From: Fusobacterium sp. IOR10
GTDB taxonomy: Bacteria; Fusobacteriota; Fusobacteriia; Fusobacteriales; Fusobacteriaceae
DNA: 64,000 bases
Assembly (NCBI RefSeq): GCF_010367435.1
Contig: NZ_WJWY01000003.1
Location: forward strand, 34,168 to 98,167
Direction of reading: 5' to 3'
In this document: one piece after another, positions 52,374 through 62,862 of the stretch
Layout of the letters: the number at the start of each line of letters is the position of its first letter
Position numbering within the stretch: position 1 is the first letter of the stretch
Notes under the pieces: generated by a model
Database searches by the model: none
Told to the model about the DNA's origin: nothing
The model's input: the letters and a program-made list of their open reading frames with translations, nothing else
Program-made: the position numbers and the translations under genes

Positions 52374-55300
52374 ATGATTACAATGACTAAACATATTAAA
52401 AGATATAAAAAACCATTGTTTATAATTGTCCCACTTTTTTTTATTTCTTTTTTATTTTATTTATCTATTTATAAAACTGAATTAGTTGTAAGTGCAGTTT
52501 TTAAAATTGCCACAAGAGGAAATATAAAAATAGAAAAATTAGCATTTGAAAAGGGAAGCAATTATAAAAAAGGTGTAATTAATTTAACAAATGTTAAATT
52601 ATATGATTCTTCCAATGTGAAAGCAGGGGATATGCCCAAAGTTCAAATAGATTATAATAATTTGAAAATAGAAAATATAAATATTTATAAGCCAAATATT
52701 GTATTTATTAGGAAAAAAAATTATTATAATTTAGCAGATATTTTTGTTAAAATAAATTCTTCAAAGAAAAAAACTAACTCAGAAAAAAAAGAATCTAACT
52801 CTAAGCCTATTTTAGAAAAAATAAATGTTTCAAAGGCTAGTGTGGTATATATAGATAGAAGTTATACAAAAGAAATAAAAATGAAAATAGAAAATGTAAA
52901 TTCAACTATAAATTTTTTCAATGGATATTTAATAGATATAGAAGCTAAAGGAAATACAGGAATAGAAAAATATAGTTTAAATTTTAATACATTAAGTGGA
53001 AGATATGATTTTAATATTATTGGTAAAAATATTAAAATGAATGAGAATATATTTCAATATGCCTATGATAGCAATGAAGAAATAACTAATGTGGATGGGA
53101 ATTTAGATATTGATTTTAGGATAAATGATTCTGGTTATTTTGGATCAGGAAAAATTACAGATGGAAAAGCAAATTATAAACAACTTTACCTTCCTATTTC
53201 TAATATAAATTTAGATTTAAAATTTTTAGGGAAAAAAATAGCCATAGAAGGAAATTATTTGTTAGGTGAAAAGGATAATGGATTATTTAATTTAGAGTAT
53301 AGCAAAAAAGATGGTACAAATATTGATTTTAAATTTAAAGACTTATCCTATGAAAGTGCAGCTTCATATAAATATTTAAATGATTTAAAGTTAAAACTAG
53401 ATGGTACAAACTTTGATAAAGTTAATATTAATTTAAAATATAAAGAAAAATTAAAAGTGGATATATTTTTTGATAGTAAAAGTGGAATAGAAAAAAATAA
53501 ATTTAACGTAAATAATATTTATGGAAATTTCATTTATGAGAACAAAGAACTTAGATTAAAAGATATTAGTTCTGAGGTTACATTAAACACTCCAAAAAAG
53601 AAAATAACTAGAAATATAGTTACTAATTTTTCATATAAAGATAAGCTAGGAAAAGTTAAGTTTAGATTAAAAAATCAAGGGATAATGTTTCCTGATATTA
53701 AAGTAGGCCTTAATTTCAAACTAACTAAAGACAAAAATATTTTCAGTATAAATTCAAATGTTTTTAATTTAAATGGTGAGTATGAGTATAAAAATCAAAT
53801 TTTATCTTTAAATCAAAAAAATAATTTTAAATTTAAATACAATATAGAAACTAAAAAACTATTAAATTTCCAAGGCTTTTTAACTGGAAAATTAGAAGAT
53901 AAACAACTAATTTTAGATATGAAAAAAATAAATGATGAGGTCATTAATTTAAAAGGTAAAATAAAATTTAAAAATGAAGAAAAAGGTGAAATTAGCGGAG
54001 ATATAGACATAAAAAATTTCCTATATAATCTAGAGTTTAGTGTGAACAATTTGGAACTAAAGCTTAAGGATAATTTGTTTTCAACTTCTTTTACAGGTAA
54101 GATAAAAGGGGATAAAAATACATATTTAGGAAATATTAAATTAAAAAATGTTAATTATAAGGATAAGATTAATAATTTCAATGTCCAAGGAATTTTTGGG
54201 GAATTAAAATTAGAAAAAAAAGATAAACTAGAAATGTTTTTTGATGGTCAAATTAAAGAAATTAAATCGAAAAGTTTAAATTTTAAAGGATTGAGATCCA
54301 GTGTAAGCTATTCAAATGATAAGATAAGTATTCTAAATATGGAAAATAAATATTTGAAATTAAGTGGAGAATATAATATAAAGGATACCTTAACTAATTT
54401 GAATATTCAGTTAAATAAATTAGATGAAAATTTTATAAATATTAAAGATTATAAATATACTATAGATAAAATTTACGGTAGACTTTATGGTAAAACAAAT
54501 GATTTACATGGTGAAATAAATATAAAAGAAGGAAAAGTTTATGTTAATGAAAAATTACCATTTAATATTTCAGGGAATATTAATTATTCAAATGGTAGTG
54601 TTTTTTCAGAGAAACTAAAATTAAACGAGAACACATTAAAATTTAATTACTCCCTAAAGGAAGGAAAAGGAAGTTACAATATAGATATATTTGATTCAAA
54701 AGTTTCAAAAAATATTTTAGGAAGTAAGGCTAGAATAATAGGGAAAGTAAATGGAACTGTTAATAAAACAGATATTATTGGAAATTTCAGAGGAACCTTA
54801 AGCGAAATGTACTATAAAGGAAGAAAAATTCCATTGGTATATTTAGAAGGTAATATTAAAAATAGAATTATAAATTTTTCAAAAATAGTTTTTCAAGATG
54901 AAGTTGGGAAGGATATTTTATTTTCCCAAGGTTATATAGATATTGGAAAAAATAACTTGTATTTTCAAATTCCAAAACAAAACTTAGACATACAAGAAGT
55001 TTTAAAGAACTCTAATTTAAGTGGAAGTGTTGAGGTTAATGGTGAAATTAAAGGACCACTTAATAAGATAAATTATCAAGCCTCATTTTTAAGTAATGAA
55101 ATAAAATATAAGGGAAATAAAATAGATAATTTTAAAGCTTTTATAATTGGAGATGAAAGTAATGTTAATTTACAAGAATTTATTGTAAATTATAAAGAGG
55201 GAACAATTAATTTAGATGGAAATTATCTCATTAAAGATGGGAAATATAAATTTAATTTAAAGAGTTCTAATATAGACTTGGATTTTTTTAATATAATTCT

Positions 55301-56705
55301 CAATAAATATGGGATTACAAATATTAATGGTGTTGGGAAAATTGATTTGGAAATATCAGATCTAGATATGTTAGGAAATATAGAGGTTGAAAATTTTGGA
55401 TTAAATCTTGATAAATATAATTTGGATTTATCAAAATTAAGTGGAAATATAAAAATAGAAAAAAACAAATTAACAATTAACAAATTTTCAGGTATTTTAA
55501 ATGAAGGAACTTTAAATATTAAAGGAACAGTTTTAAGGGAAGGCTCTTCAAATAATGTAGTAGCTTCTAATAATATAATCTATAATTTAATTTTAAATGG
55601 AAAAAATATAAAATATTCCTATGAAGATTATTTTGACATAAATTTCAACACAAGAATTCAACTTTTTAGAAACAAGGTAGTGGGAAATGTAACTGTAAAT
55701 AATGGTAAAATAAAAAATATTTTAAAAAAAGATTTAGGGTTAATAACATTAATAAAAAATTTTATAAAAGAAAAAATTATAAATGATGATATAATAGAAG
55801 AGAGCAAAGTAGATTTTATAAAATCAAGGGAATATATTCCAGAAGATTTGAAAATTAATATAGGGTTTAATATTGATAACGGTATAAAATTAGATGTGGA
55901 AAAGACAGTTTCTTATATTTCAAAATTACAAGGGAATATATTTGGACAAGGAGTTTTACAAGGGAATTTAAAAAAATTAAACTTTTTAGGGGAAACTAGC
56001 ATCAAAGATGGTGAATTTGTCTTAAATGGAAATAAGTTTACCATAGATAAAGCTCTTATAATTTTCAATAATAGAAATGAATATATTCCAGATATAAATC
56101 CCAACATAGTTTTTGTAACAAGTTCCATAATAAATTCTAAAATTTTTGAAATATCTTTAAGTGGTCTAAGTAAAAGTTTAACTTTTAAAATAAGAAGTGG
56201 AGATATAACATCAGTTAATACATTAGATAGTATACTAAGTGATAACGCATTGGAAGAAAATAAATATGGAAATGCAAACCTATTATTAACAAATATATTA
56301 GGTGGACAAATTTCAGATATTATAGTTAACCCTATAGTGGATATATTTAAGGAAGTTTTTAGATTACCTCAGTTAAGAGTTTCTTCTAATATCACAGCAG
56401 AACAAAATCAAAATACTAAGGAAAAAGAAGAAACGTTATATGGAGCATATTTAGAGGCAGAAATGCCTTTATATAAGGATAAAATCTTTGGAAAAATGAA
56501 GTTTAACTTTATTGGTGACTCTGGTAGTGAAAAATCAAATGGAGCTTATGGACTTGTAAATTATGATGTAAATTTATATAATAAGATAAATAAAAATATT
56601 TCGTGGGGAGTTGGTGCACAAAAATTGAGAGATGATGTAGAAGTAAATGGAGGAGAAGTAAATTATTATATTGAATTAAAATTTGAGAAAAAATTTGATT
56701 TTTAA
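52374..56705 (+). CDS. tamB: TamB-like translocation and assembly module protein (DUF490)
   Basis: This 1443-residue periplasm-spanning protein has one N-terminal membrane helix (about residues 15-33, FIIVPLFFISFLFYLSIY) and over a thousand residues of repeating beta-strand-rich, Lys/Asn/Ile-rich sequence. The C-terminal DUF490 domain (from about 1100) includes GLSKSLTFKIRSGD and NILGGQISDIIVNPIVD, ending in a phenylalanine. AsmA/TamB proteins bridge the inner and outer membranes and help outer-membrane protein or lipid transport. AAGGAAGGGGG precedes; ATG at 52383 (MTKHIKRYKK) is an alternative start. bamA follows 12 bases later. Confidence 0.9.
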   Translation: MITMTKHIKRYKKPLFIIVPLFFISFLFYLSIYKTELVVSAVFKIATRGNIKIEKLAFEKGSNYKKGVINLTNVKLYDSSNVKAGDMPKVQIDYNNLKIENINIYKPNIVFIRKKNYYNLADIFVKINSSKKKTNSEKKESNSKPILEKINVSKASVVYIDRSYTKEIKMKIENVNSTINFFNGYLIDIEAKGNTGIEKYSLNFNTLSGRYDFNIIGKNIKMNENIFQYAYDSNEEITNVDGNLDIDFRINDSGYFGSGKITDGKANYKQLYLPISNINLDLKFLGKKIAIEGNYLLGEKDNGLFNLEYSKKDGTNIDFKFKDLSYESAASYKYLNDLKLKLDGTNFDKVNINLKYKEKLKVDIFFDSKSGIEKNKFNVNNIYGNFIYENKELRLKDISSEVTLNTPKKKITRNIVTNFSYKDKLGKVKFRLKNQGIMFPDIKVGLNFKLTKDKNIFSINSNVFNLNGEYEYKNQILSLNQKNNFKFKYNIETKKLLNFQGFLTGKLEDKQLILDMKKINDEVINLKGKIKFKNEEKGEISGDIDIKNFLYNLEFSVNNLELKLKDNLFSTSFTGKIKGDKNTYLGNIKLKNVNYKDKINNFNVQGIFGELKLEKKDKLEMFFDGQIKEIKSKSLNFKGLRSSVSYSNDKISILNMENKYLKLSGEYNIKDTLTNLNIQLNKLDENFINIKDYKYTIDKIYGRLYGKTNDLHGEINIKEGKVYVNEKLPFNISGNINYSNGSVFSEKLKLNENTLKFNYSLKEGKGSYNIDIFDSKVSKNILGSKARIIGKVNGTVNKTDIIGNFRGTLSEMYYKGRKIPLVYLEGNIKNRIINFSKIVFQDEVGKDILFSQGYIDIGKNNLYFQIPKQNLDIQEVLKNSNLSGSVEVNGEIKGPLNKINYQASFLSNEIKYKGNKIDNFKAFIIGDESNVNLQEFIVNYKEGTINLDGNYLIKDGKYKFNLKSSNIDLDFFNIILNKYGITNINGVGKIDLEISDLDMLGNIEVENFGLNLDKYNLDLSKLSGNIKIEKNKLTINKFSGILNEGTLNIKGTVLREGSSNNVVASNNIIYNLILNGKNIKYSYEDYFDINFNTRIQLFRNKVVGNVTVNNGKIKNILKKDLGLITLIKNFIKEKIINDDIIEESKVDFIKSREYIPEDLKINIGFNIDNGIKLDVEKTVSYISKLQGNIFGQGVLQGNLKKLNFLGETSIKDGEFVLNGNKFTIDKALIIFNNRNEYIPDINPNIVFVTSSIINSKIFEISLSGLSKSLTFKIRSGDITSVNTLDSILSDNALEENKYGNANLLLTNILGGQISDIIVNPIVDIFKEVFRLPQLRVSSNITAEQNQNTKEKEETLYGAYLEAEMPLYKDKIFGKMKFNFIGDSGSEKSNGAYGLVNYDVNLYNKINKNISWGVGAQKLRDDVEVNGGEVNYYIELKFEKKFDF

Positions 56706-56717
56706 TGGAGGGATTTA

Positions 56718-58790
56718 ATGAAAAAAAAGCTTGTAATTATTCTGAGCTTCATAATGATGATGTTTGCATATGGAAAGGACAATAACATTAAAAAAGATAA
56801 CTATAAAATTGAAAAAATAGTTATAAATAATATCAAGGAAATACCAGAAGCTACTTTGTTGTCTAAAATGGTTTCTAAAGAGGGAAAAAACTTTTCCACA
56901 GAAAATATGGTAAAAGATTATAAAACTTTAAGAGAGCTAGATTACATAGCTGATGTAAAGCTTTCTCCTAAATACTATAATGAGGGTGTAAAGTTAATAG
57001 TTGACGTTAAAGAAAAAGAAAATATTAAAGAAATTTTAAGAAAAAAAGGGATTATTCCAGTTTCAGACAGGGAAAATATCAGTAAAACTGCTGTAATCAA
57101 AGGGATTAATTTTTACGGAAATTATGAAACTCCAAGTAAAAAATTATCAAAATTAATACCTTTAGAAATAGGAGGTTACTATTCTAACAATAAATTGAAA
57201 GAAGGATATAGAAAATTAGTTGAGTCAGGTTATTTTAGACAAATAACTCCAGATATAGAAGAAGCAAATGGTGGAATAGTTATAGATTTTTATTTCACAG
57301 AAAATCCTAAAATAAAGAAAGTTAATGTAATAGGTAATACTGTTTATAGTACAGATGAAATTAAAAGTATTATTGAAACAAAACCTAAAACAGTGTTGAA
57401 TTATAATGTTTTAAGAAAAGATAGAGAAGCTATAATAAAAAAATATAGTCAAGATGGTTATGTTCTTGCTAGAGTAGAGGATATGTCTTTAAATAAAAAG
57501 TTAGAATTAAATATCTATCTTAAAGAAGGAATGGTTAAGGATGTAAAATTCCAAAAGATGGTAACAAAACAAAAAGGTCAAAGAAGAGAAGCTGAGGACA
57601 CAGTTTTAAAAACTGAAGATTACCTAATTTCTAGAGAAATAGAAATAGAAAAAGGTAAAGTTTTCAATATAAATGAATATAATAGAACTTCAGCTAACTT
57701 AACAAGACTTGGTTACATTAAAAGTGTTAAATACGAAGCTAGAGATGTTTCAGATTCTGTAGATAGTAAAGAAATTGTTTTATTAGTTGAAGAGGACAGA
57801 ACAGCTAGAATACAAGGTGCAATTTCTTATGGTTCTGAACTAGGAGTTATGGGAACACTTTCTTTAGAAGAAAGTAACTGGAAAGGAAAAGGACAAAAAG
57901 CTTCTTTAAGTTTTGAAAAATCAGATGATAGTTATAGCAGTTTTTCTTTAAACTTTTCAGATCCATGGATAAAAGATACAGATAGAATTTCTTGGGGATG
58001 GAGTCTTTATAGAAATAAATATGAAAATGACGATAGTGAAGCCTTTAATAAAATAGAAACTTATGGACTTAGTGCTAATGTAGGAAAAGGAATAACAAAA
58101 AATGTAAGAATTAATTTAGGAAATAAACTTGAATATGTACAAACAGATCCAAGTCAATCAACTGGAACTACAACAGATGGTGACACAGTAAATTATTACA
58201 GTGATGACTATTTCTTATACAGCATTTACCCTTCAATTTCTTATGATACAAGAAACAGTTATCTTAATCCAACAAGAGGGGAATACTATAAATGGCAAGT
58301 TGAAGTTGGATATGCAGGTGGAGTAGATTCAGATGCCTTTACAAACACAACTTTAGAAGCTAGAAAATATTATCCAGGATTCACTAAGAATAATACCTTT
58401 GCAACAAGAGCAGTTTTTGGAATACAATCAGATAGTACAAAGGAATCTCAAAGATATTGGGTTGGTGGAAGTAGTACTCTTAGAGGGTATGATGGTGGAG
58501 ACTTTAGAGGTAGTAAGAAATTTATAGTTAATTTAGAAAACAGAACTCAATTTAATGATGTTTTAGGTGGAGTTGTTTTTCTTGATGTAGGTAGAGCTTG
58601 GGATTATGATGGTATTGATCAAGGATATACAAACGATGAAAATTTCCCAGATGATATAGCTTACACAGCTGGTGTGGGACTTAGAATTAATACTCCAATG
58701 GGACCATTAAGATTTGATTTTGGATGGCCACTTGGTGATGATGATGTAAGTGGAATGCAGTTCTACTTTAATATGGGACAATCATTTTAA
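56718..58790 (+). CDS. bamA: Outer-membrane protein assembly factor BamA
   Basis: This 690-residue Omp85 protein has a signal peptide at residues 1-19 (KKKLVIILSFIMMMFAYG), POTRA domains across about 25-365, and a C-terminal 16-strand barrel. POTRA segments are visible in IEKIVINNIKEIPEATLLSKM, KGINFYGNYETPSKKL and KKVNVIGNTVYSTDEI. The barrel shows SYDTRNSYLNPTRGEYYKW near 508, the VGGSSTLRGYDGGDFRG lid-lock motif near 580, and the terminal Phe of FNMGQSF, the usual barrel recognition end. It sits in the tamB-bamA-skp-lpxD arrangement typical of diderm genomes. GGAGGG precedes the ATG. Confidence 0.95.
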   Translation: MKKKLVIILSFIMMMFAYGKDNNIKKDNYKIEKIVINNIKEIPEATLLSKMVSKEGKNFSTENMVKDYKTLRELDYIADVKLSPKYYNEGVKLIVDVKEKENIKEILRKKGIIPVSDRENISKTAVIKGINFYGNYETPSKKLSKLIPLEIGGYYSNNKLKEGYRKLVESGYFRQITPDIEEANGGIVIDFYFTENPKIKKVNVIGNTVYSTDEIKSIIETKPKTVLNYNVLRKDREAIIKKYSQDGYVLARVEDMSLNKKLELNIYLKEGMVKDVKFQKMVTKQKGQRREAEDTVLKTEDYLISREIEIEKGKVFNINEYNRTSANLTRLGYIKSVKYEARDVSDSVDSKEIVLLVEEDRTARIQGAISYGSELGVMGTLSLEESNWKGKGQKASLSFEKSDDSYSSFSLNFSDPWIKDTDRISWGWSLYRNKYENDDSEAFNKIETYGLSANVGKGITKNVRINLGNKLEYVQTDPSQSTGTTTDGDTVNYYSDDYFLYSIYPSISYDTRNSYLNPTRGEYYKWQVEVGYAGGVDSDAFTNTTLEARKYYPGFTKNNTFATRAVFGIQSDSTKESQRYWVGGSSTLRGYDGGDFRGSKKFIVNLENRTQFNDVLGGVVFLDVGRAWDYDGIDQGYTNDENFPDDIAYTAGVGLRINTPMGPLRFDFGWPLGDDDVSGMQFYFNMGQSF

Positions 58791-58818
58791 CATATAAAAA
58801 ACAACGTGGGAGGAAAAC

Positions 58819-59295
58819 ATGAAAAAATTAACATTATTAGCAATGGCAGTAGTTATGTCAACGTCTGCATTAGCTCTAGAAATAGGAGTTGTAAATTCAC
58901 AAGAATTATTTTACAAATATTCTAAAACAAAGATAATAGATGAGACATTACAAAAGGAAGGAGCTACACTAGATAATACATTAAAACAAAAACAAGTTGA
59001 ATTAAAAAAATTACAAATAGAATTAAATTCAAAAGGTGACAAAGCTACAGAAAAAGATAAAAAAATATTTAATGATAAAGTTAAAATACTTGAAAAATTT
59101 GTAAAAGATTCCAAAGCAAAAATGACAAAGGAAAGAGATACAAAAATAGCTGAAGTTGAAGGTATAATGGATAAAGCAATTTCAAAAGTAGCTAAAAATA
59201 AAAAATTAGATTACATTTTAGAATCAGGAGCTGTTAAATTTGGTGGAGTAAATGTAACTAAAGATGTTTTAATTGAAATGGAAAAAAGTAAATAA
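58819..59295 (+). CDS. skp: OmpH/Skp-family periplasmic chaperone
   Basis: This 158-residue exported protein has a signal peptide (MKKLTLLAMAVVMSTSALA) and then the OmpH pattern: EIGVVNSQELFYKYSKTK, a long charged helical hairpin (about 40-120) and a C-terminal beta segment (KLDYILESGAVKFGGVNVTKDVL). Skp chaperones unfolded outer-membrane proteins to BamA, encoded 28 bases upstream. The ribosome site GGGAGG is strong. Confidence 0.92.
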   Translation: MKKLTLLAMAVVMSTSALALEIGVVNSQELFYKYSKTKIIDETLQKEGATLDNTLKQKQVELKKLQIELNSKGDKATEKDKKIFNDKVKILEKFVKDSKAKMTKERDTKIAEVEGIMDKAISKVAKNKKLDYILESGAVKFGGVNVTKDVLIEMEKSK

Positions 59296-59314
59296 AAAAT
59301 AATAGGAGGATAGC

Positions 59315-60322
59315 ATGAGTTATAAGATAACTGATGTTGCTAATCTTCTTAATTGTGAAATTATGGGAGATGAAAACCTTTTAGTAAAAGGTCTTTCTCC
59401 CTTTTTTCAATCAAAAGAAGACGAGTTAACATTTGCAGCAGATGAGAAATTTATACATAAAATATCAGAAATAAAGGCAAGGGTAATAATAGTCCCAGAT
59501 ATTAAATTGCCAGAAAATTCAGAAAAAACCTTTTTAATAGCTAAAAAAAATCCAAGAGAATTAATGCCATTATTATTAGATTTTTTTAAAAAACCTAGGA
59601 AAAAAATGGAAAAATTGATAGAAGATTCAGCTAAAATAGGATCTAATGTGGAAATAGCTCCAAATACCTATGTAGGTCATGATGTGGAAATAGGTTCAAA
59701 TACAATAATATATCCAAATGTTACTATATGTGAAGGAGTCAAGATAGGTAAAGACTCAATAATATATCCAAATGTTACTGTTAGGGAATTTTGTGAAATA
59801 GGAGAAAGAAATATAATACAAAGTGGTGCAGTAATAGGTGGAGATGGATTTGGTTTTGTAAAAGTTAATGGAAATAATATGAAAATAGATCAAATAGGAA
59901 GAGTAATACTAGAAGATGATGTGGAAATAGGTTCTAATACAACAATTGATAGGGGAACTATAGGGGATACAATAATAAAAAAATATTCTAAATTGGACAA
60001 TTTAATTCAAATTGGTCATAATGTAATTTTAGGAGAAAACTTTTTATCAGCCTCTCAAACAGGAATAGCAGGAAGCACAGAAATAGGAGATAACGTTACA
60101 ATAGGTGGACAATCTGGAATAGGTGGACATATAAAAATAGCTAAAAATAATATGTTTGCAGCAAGGTCAGCTGTAACAGGAAATATTAAAGATGAAAATC
60201 AAGTTTTAGCAGGATTTCCCATTGTTAATTTAAGGGAAGATATTAAAATAAGAGCTAGTTTGAAAAAATTACCAGAGGCAATAAAAAAAATAAATAAACT
60301 AGAAAAATCTTTAAAAAAGTAA
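59315..60322 (+). CDS. lpxD: UDP-3-O-acyl-glucosamine N-acyltransferase
   Basis: This 335-residue left-handed beta-helix enzyme adds the second acyl chain in lipid A synthesis. Residues 1-100 form the uridine-binding domain. Hexapeptide repeats run from about 105 to 290 ([23 protein letters not shown]). The catalytic histidine is in [13 protein letters not shown] near 232. Together with bamA and skp it shows the organism makes lipopolysaccharide with an outer membrane. GGAGGATAGC precedes the ATG, and a terminator follows. Confidence 0.94.
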   Translation: MSYKITDVANLLNCEIMGDENLLVKGLSPFFQSKEDELTFAADEKFIHKISEIKARVIIVPDIKLPENSEKTFLIAKKNPRELMPLLLDFFKKPRKKMEKLIEDSAKIGSNVEIAPNTYVGHDVEIGSNTIIYPNVTICEGVKIGKDSIIYPNVTVREFCEIGERNIIQSGAVIGGDGFGFVKVNGNNMKIDQIGRVILEDDVEIGSNTTIDRGTIGDTIIKKYSKLDNLIQIGHNVILGENFLSASQTGIAGSTEIGDNVTIGGQSGIGGHIKIAKNNMFAARSAVTGNIKDENQVLAGFPIVNLREDIKIRASLKKLPEAIKKINKLEKSLKK

Positions 60323-60359
60323 TTATTTTAAAAAAATAAAATTAATATTTAAAAAACTG

Positions 60360-60388
60360 AAAATAGGCTAAAAATAGCCTATTTTTTT
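60360..60388 (+). terminator. Rho-independent terminator after lpxD
   Basis: The hairpin AAAATAGGCTA-AAAA-TAGCCTATTTT (60360-60385) continues into a T-run. It closes the outer-membrane operon. Confidence 0.9.
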
Positions 60389-60461
60389 AAGATATAACTA
60401 TTTAATTATATCTCTTTCCGTGGTACAATATATGATATCAAAAAGAAGAGAAGAGGGAAAT

Positions 60462-61049
60462 ATGAAAAAGAGATTATTTTTTAATAAATACAACGAAATG
60501 AAATATATTTCTAATCTAGATCTCCTAAGAGTTATGGATAGACTTTTAAGAAGAAGTGGAGTTCCAATAAAATATACTCAAGGGTTTCATCCAAGACCGA
60601 AGATATCTTTAGGGAATCCTATTTCTTTGGGAACAGAGGCATTTAATGAGCCTATGGATATAGATTTAAAAGAAGAAATGACCAATGAAGAGTTAATGAA
60701 GAGATTAAATAGTAAAGAAATATTAGGATTTGAGTTTATTAAGGTAATTGATATAGATGGAAAAACATCAATTGTTCAAGATTATAAAGATATGGAATTT
60801 GAAATAGGAGGATTAGGCTCCTCCATTAATAAATTTATTGAGTTCATATCTCAAGAGGAAATTATATTAGTTAAGGAAAAAAAAGGAAAAACAACATCTA
60901 AGGATTTAAAACCAAGAATAAAAAAATATAGAATTGACGGGGAAAAATTAATTTTAGTTTTAGAAAGCATGTCTCCAAATTCATTATTAAAATTATGTGG
61001 GATAAAAATAGAAGAATTAGAAATAAAAAAAATAGGAATGGTTAAATAA
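60462..61049 (+). CDS. DUF2344 (TIGR03936) radical-SAM-linked protein
   Basis: This 195-residue cytoplasmic protein shows the family start KRLFFNKYNEMKYISNLDLLRVMDRLLRRSGVPIKYTQGFHPRPKISLGNPISLGTEA in pieces over residues 2-62. It usually accompanies, or is fused to, a specific radical SAM protein; here no such partner adjoins it. Function is unknown, with suggested links to RNA modification. The ATG at 60462 follows GAAGAGGGA; the earlier in-frame ATG at 60420 falls in the probable promoter (TACAAT at 60424). serS follows after 16 bases. Confidence 0.82.
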   Translation: MKKRLFFNKYNEMKYISNLDLLRVMDRLLRRSGVPIKYTQGFHPRPKISLGNPISLGTEAFNEPMDIDLKEEMTNEELMKRLNSKEILGFEFIKVIDIDGKTSIVQDYKDMEFEIGGLGSSINKFIEFISQEEIILVKEKKGKTTSKDLKPRIKKYRIDGEKLILVLESMSPNSLLKLCGIKIEELEIKKIGMVK

Positions 61050-61065
61050 TAAAGGGGGAATAAGA

Positions 61066-62334
61066 ATGTTAGATTTAAAATTTATGCGTGAAAATAAACA
61101 AAAGATAGAGGAGATGTTAAGAAATAGGAATAGTAATCTTACTCTAGATGAATTTATAAAACTTGATGAAGAAAGAAGAATATTATTAACAGAAGTTGAA
61201 AATTTAAAAAACAAAAGAAATGTAGAATCTATGGAAATAGCTAAATTAAAAAAAGCTAAAGGTGATGCTAGTGAATTAATTAAAGCTATGGGTGAAGTTT
61301 CAAAAAAAATAAAAGAATTAGATGGAAAATTATCTGAAATAGATGAAAAAATAAAATATATTCAAATGACAGTACCAAATAAATATAATGAATCTGTACC
61401 TATTGGTAAAGATGAAGATGATAATGTTGAAGTTAGAAAATGGGGTACTCCAAGAGAATTTGATTTTGAACCAAAAGCTCATTGGGAAATAGGAGAAAAT
61501 TTAAATATCTTAGATTTTGAAAGAGGAGCAAAGCTTTCAGGTTCTAGATTTGTACTGTATAGAGGGTTAGCAGCGAGATTAGAAAGAGCCCTAGTAAGTT
61601 TAATGCTTGATATGCATGTGGACGAGCAAGGATATACAGAACATATAACTCCATTTTTAGTAAATAGAGAAATATGTGAAGGAACAGGTCAACTTCCTAA
61701 ATTTGAAGATGATATGTACAGAACAGATGATGACATGTTCTTAATTTCAACTTCTGAAATAACAATGACTAATATTCACAGAAAAGAAATATTAGATGAA
61801 AAAGATTTACCTAAATACTATACTGCTTATTCTCCATGCTTTAGAAGAGAAGCAGGTTCATATGGAAGAGATGTAAAGGGAATAATAAGAGTTCACCAAT
61901 TTAATAAAGTAGAAATGGTTAAATTAGCTACTCCAGAAAATTCATATGAAGAATTGGAAAAAATGGTAAATAATGCTGAGGACGTATTAAAAAGATTAAA
62001 TCTTCCTTATAGAGTTATAAATTTATGTACTGGAGACATTGGTTTTGGAGCAGCTAAAACTTATGATCTTGAAGTATGGTTACCTTCTCAAAATAAATAC
62101 AGAGAAATATCTTCTTGTTCAAATTGTGAAGATTTTCAAGCTAGAAGAATGGGATTAAAATATAGACCAACAGGAAGCAATAAAAGTGAATTTGTTCATA
62201 CATTAAATGGATCAGGTCTTGCTGTAGGAAGAACTTTAGTAGCTATAATGGAAAATTATCAACAAGAGGATGGAAGTTTTATAGTTCCAGATGCTTTAGT
62301 TCCTTATATGAATGGAATAAAAATTGTTAAATAG
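61066..62334 (+). CDS. serS: Seryl-tRNA synthetase
   Basis: This 422-residue class II synthetase has an N-terminal coiled-coil arm (about 25-105), which binds the long variable arm of tRNA-Ser. The catalytic core has motif 2 CFRREAGSYGRDVKGIIRVHQFNKVE near residue 260 and motif 3 NGSGLAVGRTLVAIMEN near 382. AAGGGGGA precedes the ATG. Its last 11 bases overlap the start of a small membrane-protein gene. Confidence 0.96.
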   Translation: MLDLKFMRENKQKIEEMLRNRNSNLTLDEFIKLDEERRILLTEVENLKNKRNVESMEIAKLKKAKGDASELIKAMGEVSKKIKELDGKLSEIDEKIKYIQMTVPNKYNESVPIGKDEDDNVEVRKWGTPREFDFEPKAHWEIGENLNILDFERGAKLSGSRFVLYRGLAARLERALVSLMLDMHVDEQGYTEHITPFLVNREICEGTGQLPKFEDDMYRTDDDMFLISTSEITMTNIHRKEILDEKDLPKYYTAYSPCFRREAGSYGRDVKGIIRVHQFNKVEMVKLATPENSYEELEKMVNNAEDVLKRLNLPYRVINLCTGDIGFGAAKTYDLEVWLPSQNKYREISSCSNCEDFQARRMGLKYRPTGSNKSEFVHTLNGSGLAVGRTLVAIMENYQQEDGSFIVPDALVPYMNGIKIVK

Positions 62335-62797
62335 TTTTTTATTAATTTTATTCATCAGTACTGTATTTGTTCAAAATTTGAAGGTAATTTCAATAATATT
62401 TTTAATTGTGTTTGTTTTAAATGTTGTTTTAAATAAAAATTTAATAATAAATTTAAAAAAATTAAAAGTTTTAGTTTATATTTATATGGTTACTTTTATA
62501 ATTCAGATTATTTCTCATCAAAATGGGGAAGTTTTATTTAAGGTGTTCAATATATACGTGACTAAGAATGGTGTAGTTTATTTCTTAGTTACATTTTTAA
62601 GAATAATAAATCTTATGATGATATCATGGCTTGCTAAGGATACTGGATTTTTAATGAATAAGCTAGGAAGATATAGACAAGTTATAGAAAATGTTATTAG
62701 ATTAATCCCAGAAGTATTTGTACTTTTTAAAAGAAGATTAAAATTTAAATCATTTTTAAGGTATATTTTGAGAGAAATCAAATTAAAAGATAATTAA
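62324..62797 (+). CDS. Small EcfT/CbiQ-like membrane protein (unassigned)
   Basis: This 157-residue hydrophobic protein has four or five predicted membrane helices (residues 2-15, 19-35, 48-64, 81-100). A basic C-terminal segment (VIRLIPEVFVLFKRRLKFKSFLRYILREIK) resembles the coupling region of ECF-transporter T components. It is much shorter than EcfT (about 260 residues), and no ECF ATPases or S component are nearby, so the likeness may be superficial. The start is TTG at 62324, overlapping serS in another frame; the only nearby ribosome-like site is GGAAT. Coding status is supported by length and helix pattern. Confidence 0.55.
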   Translation: MLNSFLLILFISTVFVQNLKVISIIFLIVFVLNVVLNKNLIINLKKLKVLVYIYMVTFIIQIISHQNGEVLFKVFNIYVTKNGVVYFLVTFLRIINLMMISWLAKDTGFLMNKLGRYRQVIENVIRLIPEVFVLFKRRLKFKSFLRYILREIKLKDN

Positions 62798-62800
62798 AGT

Positions 62801-62829
62801 TTGATTTTATTAGTAACATTTGATAAAAT
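62801..62829 (+). promoter_or_regulatory. Sigma-70 promoter of fba
   Basis: TTGATT (62801-62806), a 17-base spacer and TAAAAT (62824-62829) lie 33 bases before the fba ATG. Confidence 0.75.
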
Positions 62830-62862
62830 TATATAGGTAATAATTATTCGAGGAGGAGTATA

